Assembly (NCBI GenBank): GCA_030141605.1
Contig: JAQGDQ010001117.1
Location: 1-61,666, forward strand
DNA length: 61,666 nt
Direction: 5' to 3'
Source: Tubiluchus corallicola
Lineage: Eukaryota; Priapulida; Priapulimorpha; Priapulimorphida; Tubiluchidae
The notes under the pieces are model-generated. The model worked only from the letters and a program-made list of their open reading frames with translations. It was not told the origin of the DNA and did no database searches. The translations under genes were made by a program, and so were the position numbers. Every line of letters starts with the position of its first letter. Positions within the stretch are counted from its first letter, which is position 1. Positions 26,947 to 41,300 of the stretch are shown here, piece after piece.

Positions 26947-29900
26947 GTAGTTCTTTACATATCGGTAGTAAGATACATATTTCATGTGGTTGTAATTAAC
27001 AGCAGCACTTGGGCAGAAGTGAGAGGCAGGTAGGTAGGCAGCAGTAGCAGTAGTGGCAGTGACAGCGAAAGCAATTGTGATGGCAGCGGAGGTTCTTGAA
27101 AAAAAACTCTTGAGCAGTGTCCTGATCATCTCATCTTATTTTCCTATATCTTATTATCTTAAAACCTCTTATTAAAACTTTCTTGATATGCCAAAGGGGT
27201 ATAACATTCGACGTTTTGACATTTCATATTAATAATCCGCTTGCATGCATGGCTTCTTATAGTCGACTTCTGATATTCAGTGTGGAAATTGCTTTCAAAA
27301 TTGTTTAACACTAACAGTCTTAACTTTCTTTTACAAATTTTATGATGATATCGAACAAAAAGCTATTTGGTGTCAAAATTGTTTTATACTAAATGGCAAA
27401 TTTTACCTAAAAGGACAATGGAAAGTATGTAAGACCTACCAGGTACCTTAATATCAGAGGTCCTTGCCGAAAGACGAGTTGGCTGCTGAAGCTGCATGTT
27501 CAACAATCAATACAAAAGTATTTTTAGAAACTAAACATTGTTGGGCAAACTATTACATATCTTGCATTACCGATCAGACAGTTAGACATAGATTACTCAA
27601 TAAAAATATTATTAAACAGTTTTGAATATGTGAACATAGAGCGATTTTATATTGAATTTCGTACATCAAACCCATGTAACAGGCGTAGTTATCCTTTCAG
27701 CGTTCACAGTGACAATTAAGAAAATAAAAATACGTTTTTTTGTTATTTAGAGCGAATGAGAACAGTGAATTATCCATGTGAGGATGGCGATTACACGGTA
27801 ATAACAAACCAAGAGAAACGAAGTTCCGCTTATGAACCGGTACCCGGATATGATATTCTCTACTGTGACGTCGACCTAGTGTAAACACCAGTAGTTTTCT
27901 CTCATTAACCTAATTAATTAATTAATTCCTTCGTTCATTCATTGTATGAAGTCTTGAAATATGGGTCTTACAGAATATATTGTAAGTTAAAAACCATATA
28001 AGTTTATTTTTGTACTTTTCTTAGAAGTTAAAAATCGATTATTTTCATCATGTGCAAAACATTGTGGTGCCAAAGAAAGGCGAACTACTTTTTGGGCGTT
28101 TTATCTGGCGAATAACTGTATTAATAAAATTAGGGAATATTTTGCCTAAAACACACGCGCAGGAATTCAGTCATCTTAAAGGGATTCTAAGGTGCAAAAC
28201 AACATTAGTTCAGAACATTTGCCGTGTCTTATTAAAGTGATTTAGTCAACAATTTTAAGCGATTTTTTATACTCACAAATTCCCGCTTTCATTATGTAAT
28301 CGGCTCTCGCATCCGCTACGTCATCCTTGGTACATTTCTTCCCATGATGCATAAAGTATGATGTCATCTCGTCCTCACTGGCCTTTAACAACTTTCGTAC
28401 AGTTTTTTGTCATGTATAAATGTAAAAATTGCTTTCTCCATGTCAACAGAATTTAGTTGGGTTTATTACGTGAAATTCATAAAGACATTTGTGCAAGAAA
28501 TTAACTTCATGACATTAGTCTCGGCACTCCAATTTCCTAGTTCTTGCATGCACAACAGAAAGTAGTAGCCGACTGGCAAAATTCATTTATTCTCAGAAAA
28601 ATAATATGATGATTGAATATAAAAATCATTCAAAAACGCGTGACAAGAAATTTAAAAAATAGGGAATATTAAAGTATTTTCAATAAGTCAAGCTTGCTGG
28701 CATAAAATAACTGAAACTTATTAAACCTGTAATGATGATCCTTCTTTATTTGCTGATCCTAATCATTTTATGTTTCTTCTCAGTGAAAGGTTTTGCACAG
28801 AGGTGGTAAAGGGCGTAGAAGGGCATCTTACCTCCCCCTCCCCAAACTTCCATTTAGGGAGCCCGGGAGTGATTTTTCCTGCACTTAAGGTATTTTGGAG
28901 GTGAATTAAAATAAAAGAAACTGTAGAATCTACGTTGCGGAATCATAAGTAAAGACAGACAGGGTTAACCATTGAATGCAACTCAAGTTGTATTGCTGTT
29001 TAGAATTCCTTTAAGTAGAATTCTATAATGAAACACTCAAGACATCAAGTTTGTGCCTTATTTTTGAATCTCAGGCGTCAAATTTTAAAATGTTTTAACG
29101 TAATTTGTTGCAACTTATTTAATGTTTTGCGTTTTCCCTTTTTATCTATTGCTATTTTCTCTTGATTATTGATGTATTGAAAGTAAATATAAATCTGTTC
29201 TTGCTGTTTCAAAAAGCGAGAAGGATCACAATGCTTAAAACCTAGACCTTGCTTACATACTCTTTGATGAAAAAATATAAAGCATAAAACTTTTGTTTGT
29301 ATACCTGTAAGAAACGAAAAACCAGGATTCTCAGTCTGACAAGTATGAATGCAAACGTTTGTAGCTGTTTCTTTATTATTTAACTGTCATACAGTACCAG
29401 TTTAAAACTTCTGTTAACAGTGAGGGATGGTATCGCTTCATCAGCTTCGCAGGGGAGTTGATGCCAGAAACCTGCGTGGAAAAATATCATTGCAACACGG
29501 CCCAACCTCTCTGGCTTATGGGTAAATAAACAGTAACTTATTTAGCAAAAATGTTATTTTACGGGCAAAGCAAATAGGTCTATTTGTTTTTCTGTTGCTG
29601 TATTTTCCAGTTTGTTTTAATTTACTGGACTGGTGTTTTGCCATTTCCTTTTGTATTTTGGTGTTTTTAACAGGTTCGAATCCCACAGAAGCAGAGGGCA
29701 TTGTAGATCGCGAAGTTTGTCGAACAGCAACTGTTTGCAGCAACAATAATCCAAATTGCGAGACGACACCAATAAATATTAAAGCTAGAAACTGTGGCGA
29801 ATTTACGGTTTATTACTTAAAGGGCACAAATCTTTGTCACTCAGCTTACTGCATGGGTAATATATCTTTTTGCTATAAAAATTGAGCAAATTGGGTATCT

Positions 29901-32900
29901 AAAGCAGTGCGAATCAAAAACGAAATGAACACCTAAATTATTTGTTTTTGTACTGATATTTATGGGACATTTACGAATTGCTATGAGTAATTTTTTCTGG
30001 AGTCCAAATTAAATTCAGTTTTCACAAAGTGCAGGACAACCACATATATAGCAATATGTCAAATTTAGTGTATTATGTAAGTTAAATTCAGCATTTTATC
30101 ATTTGCACAAGTCTGGGTTTGATATTACTGAGCTTCACTAACAATGAATACACTTCAATTTTGCTTTAAGATACTGATCTTAGCGCTTTCTAGTGCTGTT
30201 TGCTTTTTCTGGCTGAAGCAGTAGTTCGTATGCTTATATAACTTTATAGTGCACATAAGAATATTCTGAAAATAGTCCTTCTTATATTTTATATGTTTAG
30301 GGAAAGAAAAGAAATGCCCTGATGGCCAGTCCTCGCCGACCGGTTACACACCAGGATGTACTGGTAAGTGATACTTAGTATAGCTGAAAATTTGAAATTC
30401 ATCAAATCAAACGGTTAAGCCAAATTAACTTCATAGGATTAGTTTGTATATAGAGCCGAAATGCAAATTTGAATCAACAGTATAAAAATAGCGTAAGTAT
30501 TGCTTCCTGGAGCCTAAAAATATCAAACGAGGTTTCCTTTTTTGCTAACTAGGAGTAGGCCACTCACCCACATGGTCTGCGTAATGTAGATGCTTGTAGC
30601 AAGACTAGAAGCTCGCTAATCTTTAGGGTTTTTAAAGTTAATCTATCAGCATCAGTATGATATAATGAATTAACAGGGGTGTCATTGAGGTGAAATTACC
30701 AAAGGTGTGTAAATTGCTCAGAAGCTATTTTCCAAGCAGTTATACTGGCAGTGATTAGGCTGATTTCTTCTTAACTACAACTTCACTTGAATAAAAAACG
30801 TTCGTAAACAGATGCAGTTAGTTTATCACTAGAATAGTTAATTACAAGACCTCAATTTCACTCGGTGTCTCTTCAAAATTCTGAAACTTTACAAACAAGT
30901 TATAATTTAATTGGTTATTTAATCGCACAGCGTTAATTCCTGATTTTCTTTTACTGTGTAGATATATATATTGATATCACAAACCCGCCAGCCTTATCGA
31001 ATGGGCAAAGCGAAGATGCTACTCGGATATTCTTCTTCTGTGAAATCATTGACCAAGCAGAGTCTGGAGATGCAGAATATGAGGTTGAATGGCTTGTAAA
31101 TGCACTGGTAGTGCTAAAATACGTAGGTTCTCTAGAACAAATGAAGAGGACAGAACTACCAGAATTAGATGCCGATCAGAAGCCATTCTGGAAAATGGGC
31201 GACAAGATTCAATGCAGAGTAAGAGGACGAAATCAACACGAAGGCACTTATGGACCTTTTAAATACAGTAAAGAGTTTCTTTCTGGATTTGATGTAAGTT
31301 AATGTAACCTATGTCTAGTTGGTGTAATCTATGTCTATATGTCTATGTCTATGGTGTAGTAGGTTTTAAAAACGATATTGTTTGTATAACTAAATGCACA
31401 ACTTTGAGGAAATTTTTGATTTAACAGAATACTCTATTATATTATACTTCTTTGGTTTTTGTAGGTAGTGTTTATCCTTTTCCGATTTTGTGCTTTAAGA
31501 GATTTAAAAGAATAAATTATAACTGCTGTTTCCTGCTGTTTCTAATTATTGTTCAGCAATTTGTCTAGTAACTTAAGGTATTTGAATAACTTTTTTACGA
31601 TGGCAAACATGAAACGGTTTAGGTATTTGCCTGAGTAGTCATGAATATTGGCAGTGATTGTAATCGAAAATATCAAACCAGTGTTCACAGTCAATTAATA
31701 TTTTGGACTGTTGGAATGAAGCTGCAATGCATTCGTCAGGTTAAATAATTATTGATATCAGTGAGCACCTGATTGTACCATAGACCTATGATAGAAACAA
31801 GAGGAAAGAAACAAATATCTGAACTTTTTTATGTAATTTTTGTTTAGCTTTTGGTCGCTTTATATAGCTGTTCCAAAGCATAATAACAATCAGCCAGTTT
31901 AAAAATAATTATTTTTTTGCAAATGTAAAGCAATTTTAATTTATGCTGTTTCACATTAAGCAATGAGACTAGAAAAAATAAATGAGTAAAATGCTTTTTT
32001 GCAGTATGTGAATAACACAGAGATTATATATATTGAGGAAGGAGAAAAGCCTGTTACCTTCTCGTTTCAACCAAATCTTCCCTATCTTTGCAATAATCCA
32101 TTGTCTGAATGGTGTGACTCTCTTACTGCATTCGTCAGTCTGCAAGCGCAAACCGCGAAAAATGATCCTTATTACCAAACGCAGTGTCCAGAAACAGGAG
32201 ACCTGATTGCCCAGGTATGTAATTTCATAGGCATGATCATAGACTGGCCTGACACACCTAATAATGGAACAAAAGCTACTACTGCTTCATTAAGTCACCA
32301 ATGTTGACTGCTAGCTACAGCCATAGCTTATAATTTACATCAGGAAAAAGTAGCACAGCAGTTATTAATTCAAGTGCAGCTACTGTGTTTCAGCCAAGCA
32401 TAATCCTAATGAGAAAATTTCAAAAAAAAAAATTTAAAAACTTCTGGATGATAATTGGAACTTGTAGATAGTCGAATATATTAGAGTTCTGGATTAATAG
32501 AGATCTTACTTTTAAAACAGTAAGTTGTGTGACTCGCGGTATGAATTTGCGTACTACAGTATGCTATACCATTTAAGTTTTAAGAATACTATATATAGTG
32601 TAAGAAATAGGCCCGAGTGCAGAACCTTTAAATGTAAATCCTTGTTTATAAAGTTTAGTTAGTTGACGCTATAGCATTTTTACATTTTGATTATCGCAGG
32701 TTTCTTCCAACAATTGTTATCTCGACATTGATCCTGATGACTGGCAATCTGTACATCATTTTCTTGTGAGAAGTACAGTTGATGGGCAATATGACGATTT
32801 GCAACGAAGAATTATTCAACTTAGTGTACTCGGGTCTGACTCAAACAGTGTTTGGTCTTATTACCAGCCACCAGAAATTTGGGTAGATATTTTACCGCTG

Positions 32901-35158
32901 TTTGCAGCTTTCTTAAACACAGTATTCTATAACTATCAAAAACGTGTACGATTAAGAAAAAGAACAATAATAATACCTGCAGAATAAAACCGCTGCATTT
33001 CTGCTAACACAACCGCATGATTTCTGATGACTTAATGCAGCGGACCTTCTTTGTTTTTTTACCACTTCACTAGCTGCCTGGTTAGAAACATCAAGATAAA
33101 ACACAGCAGAAAAATTTTCAACAATGTTGATTGTTAACAAAACTTCACTCCACTTTTTTCTTGTGACATATTGTCAGCACTTTTATATCGCATTTCCACA
33201 CAATGCAGTTGGAATGTCACGAAGCTTTAATAATGGCCGTCATGGTTCATGTTAAAATTTATAATACCACAAAAAGTGGCTACATGGCTTAAAAGAGTGA
33301 GTTAAAATAATCTAAAGCATTTGAATATTGCTAAGACATTAAAACTAGTAAATTAACATACCTGCTTTAACGATGGTGCCCACACAAATACGTAAAAAAC
33401 AGGAAATGTGAAAATGTTTCACAGCCGTTTTATTAAAGCAAAAACGAACCCAATATTAATGTGAACCCAATGTAGGTCTAACAATCTATTCTTTAAAATA
33501 TTGAAAGATAACATTTTTTCAAAAATAATTTACGTGAAAGAATTATTAGCACACATACGCAATTTTGCATTTGCGCCACTAGTTCTTCGCTGTTACATCA
33601 TTTCGCCATCGACTAATTAGATGGGCAGTAGCACCTGCATTTCGAAAAGCGTTGCACAAAGAACAGATCAGTTCATATGTGTTAGTTTGTGACGAACTGC
33701 ACACGTTCGACAGTTCATGCGTGACTGCAGCAGTAAATTTGAATTTTTGTCTTAAAACTTGCCTACTTTTAGTACCGCGGAGCGGTAGACCGATACTTTT
33801 GACGTTAATTGCCTAGACAAGTTTGTAGTTCTTTTAATATTGTAGGTGTATGTAAGGGATAAAGACTGGCCTGGAGCTGGTGAACACGTACAAGGAATTT
33901 GCAAATCAATGAATGATCCCCACATGACTACGTTTGACGGAAGGTGATACATGTGTAATCATTAATCGTAATTATAAAAATAATAATAAAAATTATAATT
34001 TTTTTTCAAAATATGTTTTATGCCAGATAGCAAAATGCAACAAATATTTTAAAGCCAGCCAAAAAGCTTTATTTTACACATTTGGATTTTTCTGTAACGT
34101 CAAGGAAGAAGAACGCAAATTGTAAGAGGTGCTGACAAGCCACTGGCATAGCAGTGTCTAGTTTTTTGCTGGATTAACTGCTGTGATTACCTTTCTTGAG
34201 GACAGGTTTTTTTTTATCTTCTGCCTGCTGAATGTCTACAATAGACATAATGGGCATATGATGATGAAAGGGGCTTTATTACTTACAAATCAAAGTCAAT
34301 CACCTATGTTTTTTTAACTCCACCGTTGTTCACAGAAATCACAGAAAATGTGTCTAGGTCATGACAGCCTAATCCGTTGGTTCAGAATAGTGTCAACTTT
34401 GTGGAACACATTTTTAGAACTAAGAACTAGTGCAGAAACTAGGGAACACTATAATCACTACTTTTGCATCACTCTTTTCAGAGCATATGAGCACCACGAA
34501 GAAGGAATATTTATTCTGTATAGAAACACCGAGTTTCACGACTATCCCTATATGGTAAGATGGATGCAAACAATTACAACGTCTGAAAGTGCCTCCATCG
34601 GACATGGATATATTTCTTCTTTTATACAATTTATGCGTTTTATTTTCATTTTTTCAGCAAGTATCAATATTATGAAAAAATAGCCCGCCACTATGATTCA
34701 TACTCGTGTGCTGTGTAGTATTGACTAGTGTTCTTTAGTGCACTTCAATGATTTTTTAATTTGTCAGAGCGGTGTTATAAAACAACTACATGACATGTTC
34801 GTAACTAATCAAGTAGTCTATTCAATTCTGTTTTTTCACTCTAGTATATAAATCAACTTTGAAAAACTACTTAACTTATGCCCGGTTTAGACGATCCGAT
34901 TTATATCCGATTTTGCTGGCCAGCAAAATGGGATGTTGTTGCATGTTATTGGTTGCAGTCAGACTGGTGTTAGATATATGACGTTTATACCATCCGATCT
35001 CTATCTGATTTTGTCGACCGACAAACTTGGGAAAGACAATTCGACACTTGCGTTTACCTAGGAATTCAAGCATTGAACAATTTGAACACTGATGCCAGAC
35101 AAATATGTACTGTTTAAATGTTGCATTTGTAACATTTGCTTTGCGAATGTGCTCTCTC

Positions 35159-35216
<58 letters not shown>

Positions 35217-35217
35217 C

Positions 35218-35309
<92 letters not shown>

Positions 35310-38300
35310 GGGAGTGGCAGTGGGTTATGTCCTAATACGCTAAGCTATACACTTTGCTTAGGTACACACTCTACATAAATACTTTATTGTATGTAGAGCA
35401 TATTGTATGCTCTATATTGTATGCATAATATATTTAATGCATTTAAATTGTACACATGCTCTTGAACAGCTGTACTTTGCCTTATTTACACTATTTATTT
35501 TTAAAAGACTTTTTTGACATACATAATAATCTACGTGAACGCAAGAAGCGTTGACGTTAGCTGTCATCCCAGAATATCACGACCCTTTTTCTCGATAGAT
35601 TGATCGTGTAGTTTATCTAGCCGTATCGAGTGATCATGAATTAATTTTATAGATTGTGTAGATTTTATAGATTCGCTTCCCGTTCGCAATGAGGTGATTG
35701 ATCGCTTTTTGTCACCTGACTCCGAGGGCTTTAGTTAAGTCTATCAGGCAATGATGCTATCCTTCAAGACTTTCACTTCGACCTTGCGTTGTGAGTGGAG
35801 GTCTTCTTCCCTCAAGTTATTCAAGTTATCGAGCGTAGCTCCCACAATTGAGCTTTATTTAGTACAATGCGAATCTATACAATGCTCCAGAGAAGATGCT
35901 CATTCACTCTAATTGACAACGATTCAGTATGCTGCACTTATGGTGCTTAATACAATGTGAAACTACAGTTATGCAGAGTTATTCTCAGATACAAATATGT
36001 TGAATTCACTTAACTTGTGGATTGACCAATGTACCCATACACTTGGTCAACTCCAGATAGCTTAAAGAGACTTCGTTGCTCCAGTGCTCAGTCTTTGGCT
36101 GAGAATGCAGAATCCTCTACATTCGGCTGAAACGATGCTCCTCTCGTCTAGAAGACTGTCTCGGACACACTACGGTGGCAATCACTGTCAGACTCTCCTC
36201 TTCGCTGTGCGTGCGTGCGATTCACTCACGTCACCCCTTGTGTGTGTGTTCTCGTGTGTGTCTGCTCTAGTGTAATACCAGAGTTTATATCTTTGAGAGC
36301 TGACCTTGCAAAAGATTGCACCATATGGTAACATCCAACGACACCTGCGGCAGATGATATCACCGGTCATGAGACTTCTGATTTTACAATCAGCAAGATG
36401 TTCCCTTGAATTCCTTTGCTCTTTGAGATCTTCTTACCGTCGTCGGCATATCTTCAGATTTCTCTCTCTAATGTCGCTGAGCACTGATAGAGACCTTGGC
36501 TGATATCATAAAGTCACTTCTATGCGACATCTAAATCGCTACCGAACTTCTCTTCAGGTAGTATACCGATTCATAAATTTATTCACAACAAGAAGTTGGA
36601 AGACAGTCTACTGAGAAGTTGAGCAATTCCCGACCTTCATCCGACAAGTCTGATGTTAAATTTTCCCATTTATATGTCATCAGACAAACTCTGTCCGACA
36701 CCATTTGATTTTGTCGGACGACTTTGTGTTCTTGTGTAAACGTTTGATCTGACTTCGTCCGGTTTTATCCGACATTCCAATTTTGCTGGATTCTGTAAAT
36801 CGGACATGATACATGCATTGGCAATTGTAAGCTCATGATCATAAATACTGCATTTTGCTTATCAATGTTAACCAGTTAACCAGTGCTGGACCAGTTACGT
36901 TACACTCAATTGCTTGTGGAACATGTTGCACCATTATTGCCTTATTATTTGGGTCGCTCTGTAGATTAATTTTGCAGGTTCAGCAACGTATACAGAAATG
37001 TTCAAGTTCAAGTTCAGTATCGTGCAACTGTGGTGTGGCAGTACAATCTGGATATGAACTATGGCGGGTTGATATATGCAAATATGGAATGAACCCATAT
37101 TATGCTGACACTACACCAGATGGGAAAGAAAGCAACATCCGTATGAAAATCGAGAAACTAAACAATGGACAAGAATACAGGGTAGGCGTAGAGCGATCTT
37201 TTCAACACCTCTTTGACTAAAATATTATCACCTTTCTCTTTTTGTACAGAGTGATCTTGATTAATTAAAATAATTAATCGAATTAATAATGATGATTCGC
37301 GCATCGATTGCTTCCAGGTAACTGATCGTTTATCCGACACCGAGGGCTTTGGTTCAGTCGATAAGGCAATGATCTGTCCTACACGACTATAACCTCGAAC
37401 TTGCGTTGTGAGTCAGATCTTTATCCCTCAAGTTTACAAGCGAGCTCCCGCAAATGAGCTATACACTGCGAATCGCTTCAGGTTCGAATCAAGGATTTAG
37501 TGTTGCGACTATGAGTCACCAGTAACGCATTAAACATTAACAAAACTCAATGGTTAAGTTAACACAGTGAATAGCTTTTATTGTACTTACAAGTTTCAAG
37601 TTACTCTACTTTGGTATCAATACAGGATTTGTCCTTATACGTCGGTGGGCGTTTATAAATAATGTCTAATTCCAAAGAGATACTATCCACTTAACGAATC
37701 TTCTATATTGTTATGATGCACTGAAGGTGCTTAGTCATACAAATACGTTACGGTTACAAACTGTAATCAGATACAAGTTACAAATACATAAGTAAGTTCA
37801 CTTAACTGGCGGATTGGCCAAATCCCTGTTCCTAAACGAGACTTCGTAGCATCAGTGCTCAGACTTTGCTAAGTACGTAGATGATACCTCCACGCTGGGC
37901 TAGCGATGTTTCCTGATGTCTTGCAGAATATGTCTCGGACACAACAACCATATAGCGGCAACCACTGTGAGTCGTCTCCCTCGTTGTGTGTGGCTTGAAT
38001 ATTTTTCCAAGCTTATATAGCAAAAGCCTTATTGCACATTGACCTTGGAGTATTGCACCATCTGGGCAATCTTACCTCCTGGACAGTGGATAATACTTTC
38101 GATTGCTAACTTTATGATCAATAATTACTGTCACTAAATTTTGCCGCTTTTGATTTCTTTCTCGGCACGCGACAAACAGTTACTACTGACCTTATTTCTC
38201 TTGTTTTCTAATTGGCATGCATTCTGCTAGTAAACAGCGTCTCTTTGAATTCTGCACCTGTCAGTTTCACTACATTGCGACAATTCTGTTTATTAAATCT

Positions 38301-41300
38301 AAACTCTTGAACTTAACTTGCGACATCTCGGTTTGTCGCTTTCACTTTCCTAACTCATTAAATTCAAGCTACAAGCTGGATGAGTTCCATATTCAAATTG
38401 TATGAATTTTCATATCAAAATCAGGGAGGAGCGAGTTTATCATCTTAATCTGATTCTTCTGATAAACTCATTTAATATACACTGAAATTCATATTCCGAA
38501 ATTTATTCATAACAATATTTGCCATTGATTTTTGCTTCAAAACTTGAAAATCTCCAATGTCATTGCGGGAAGTAAAATACATTTAAATTTAACTTTCCGT
38601 GGTTGTTAACTAGTGAAAACTCCATGCTGAGCATTGTTGTTAACACAATGAACAAAACTGTACATGTAAATAATATAAATATAAAGTCTACAGTGCCATG
38701 TTTATGTTCAAATAGGTTTACTTACCAACCGGAGCTAGTGTGATAGCAACACAGAGTGGTTCACTCATCAACATCATGATGTATTCTTCAACTGAGGACC
38801 TGGGTAAAACTGAAGGGCTGTGTGGAACTTTCGACCGCGACCAGAGCAATGACTTCAAAGAAAGGAACTCAAATTCTGGATCTGACTGGAAAGAAAGTTG
38901 GCGGTACCGTGTACTTAAATTTATCGTGTATCAGGTGGCGTAAAAAATTCACGAAAGATTAGCAATGAAGTTTCTTGAAATCTACCACACTAATGTTGCA
39001 TATACTTGTGTATAAACACCAAAAGTTTTAGATCATGCCCTTACATTTTTCAAAATTTAGAAGTTTCACATCAACAAGTCACAAACTTTTTGCTTGTGGC
39101 AGTGTTGTTGATATTTATTATTGTATCCACTATTTTCAATACGTAGACCTAAGCTTTTCTTCCAACAACTGATCTCATTTTTGGGGTTTTTGCCTTTAGT
39201 TCCTCTGCTTCATGCGACTTTGTACGCCTGTCGTACGCTCCATTTTAGGACAAGTGTTTCCTAAACGGAATAGCGTACTATTGCTTACCTCTGTACACTA
39301 TATTTAGACTGATTTGTGTTTTGTTAATACATTGTCAATGAACAGCGCTACCAAACAGTGCCATGTACTGTTTCATTTATAATTTTGGGAATCAAGAAGA
39401 AAAACAAAAAAGATAAGGAGTAGGAGGAGATAGAATGAGAAGAAAGAAAGCATGCAGGTAAACATGAGCACGAACAAGGGAATGAGTACAAGATAAAGAG
39501 AAGATGTATTCTAAAGTGACAAGGAGAAAGGGAGGGCCTTAACAGTGAGAGAATGAGAGGAACAATGAAGTTAGATGAAGAGGTAGTTTTCAACCAAAAA
39601 GTGAGATGAGTAGGATCATAAAATTGGGGGCAAAAATGACACTAGAGATAATAGAAGGCGTAAAGTGCTTAATGAAGACGAAGAGGAAAGGGAAGAGAAG
39701 GACAAAAATAACAATGAGGATAACATCAAAGACGAAGAGGAAATCAATGATAAAAATGATGATAAGAATGACAAGGAAAGGGAGAAGAACATCAGTATAG
39801 GATAGTAGCTTTACCCATTATGCAACGTTTCATGTTATTTATTGAACTATTGTACATGACTATTTTCAGAGTAAAAAAAGACTCGTCTGAGGACTTGTTT
39901 AGTGCATATTTTTACTATAACGGTGACGACGTCACGGGAGACAAGTATTACTGCACATGTGATTACGCATATGGCGAACCAATAGCCGACTGTAGCTTCT
40001 TTGAGTATAATAAACTATACGAGTGCGAAAACCCAAATGAAGGAAAATTTTTGAAAAAACGAGCAGTAGATATGACTGAGTTCTTTGCTGAGCGCGCTAG
40101 AGTCATTCGGTCAACTAAATATCATGATTATGTTATGGGACAGGACATTCTTGAAACACAGGCTGAAATTATGGTAAGTACTAATTTTTTGCCACTAGTT
40201 TTCACGTTGCTTCAAGCAACAGCTATTGTGATAGGGTCGGTTGCTCTTCAAGGCCTCTGCTTGGTAATACTGTAGTTCCCTAACACTTTCGCGAACATTT
40301 TCTTACCAACAACTACTAGATGCAGAAATTAATCGACTAAACATAATGGGTAACTAAGCCACTTGTTATTGTGCTTCTGTAAAAACAGAATGTATTTTCT
40401 TCACTTGTATAACTAATGAAGAATTGTTGCAAACACCAGAGTTTTTCCAAATAAAATTCCTGAAGCCATAATAATCCGTAAAATATGTATTAAGATAATA
40501 ACATAATATAATGGAGCAGTAACAGTGTAAGATACAGAAAGACACAGAGTTAAGACACATAAAAGCTGCGAAGTGGGAACAATGCCTAACTTTCTTCAGC
40601 GGGATTTTATACTCGAGCTGATTCGACATTTGTCAGGCACTTGTTTTGGTGATTGCCATAGAATTCCCTTGTAGTTGTAATCAGTTACTATATTCAGCTT
40701 GCAGTTGCCAGGTAGGATGAATTATCCTGCCCATTACTGTGGTGACCTGTTGTTATAGCTATCACTATGGTGACCTGTCGTTATGACCACTACTATGGTG
40801 ATTTGTTGTTATGACCACTACTATGGTGATTTGTTGCTATGGGCATTACTGTGGTGATTTCTGGTACTATGTTTATCCTGCTGTTGCTAGGTGTAAAAGG
40901 CTAGTCTGACCATCACTATTAAGATTTGTCAGCATAATTATAAACAAACTCGATTGCCCATTGAAGAATAATTTTAATAAATATTAATAAACTAATTGAT
41001 TTAAGCCTAATTTTGAATTACGTTACGAATTTAATGATTTTTGATTCATGGTCTATAAGGTTGGACAGGTCAAAGTGTACGCTATCGGTTATAATTAGTG
41101 AAGACACGAGTAGAAATTATACCTGATAACCTGCGAAATTTGTATTGTAGAGGACACGTCATAGAGTCAAACGAAGTACGACAGAGTTTACAGAGGAAGA
41201 AGCACTTGAGTACTGTCGAAATTTTATCTACAGTCCTGTAGTTTCACAAGAGTGCAGTAAACTGCCTGGTGTGGACTTTAATCAGCCAATAGAAAATTGT

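Larger units (their letters stand above)
23695..31960 (+). repeat. Segmental duplication, unit 1
   Basis: Matches 50845-60467 in the same orientation, from GCCAACCAAAAATATCACC to TTTTAATTTATGCTGT, covering 1.85 kb upstream of the gene, exons 1-7 and introns 1-7. Introns are as recognisable as exons, so the duplication is recent. The true right end is unknown because unit 2 is broken by a LINE at that point. Confidence 0.9.
34879..36806. mobile_element. Possible non-autonomous DNA element with inverted, TCCGA-rich ends (intron 11)
   Basis: The left end (GCCCGGTTTAGACGATCCGA, CAGCAAAATGGGATG) and the reverse complement of the right end (GTCCGATTTACAGAATCCAG, CAAAATTGGAATGTCGG) share imperfect inverted similarity, with TCCGA/GTCGG motifs recurring within 200 bp of both ends. 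It encloses a (CT)n array and one copy of another repeat. Target duplication not found; class unassigned. Confidence 0.4.

Noticed and set aside
27751-27890. Exon 3 as a terminal exon ending in TAA at 27882
   Set aside because: The frame matches the D8C start and continues perfectly into exon 4 if the GTAAAC donor at 27881 is used; the TAA is part of the donor.
35058-35378. Open frames of alternating Ser-Leu or Arg-Glu
   Set aside because: Product of the (CT)n array.
35600-38515. The two 1 kb repeats as LTRs of one retrotransposon
   Set aside because: A genuine in-frame VWD exon (36978-37181) lies between them and no gag/pol is present.
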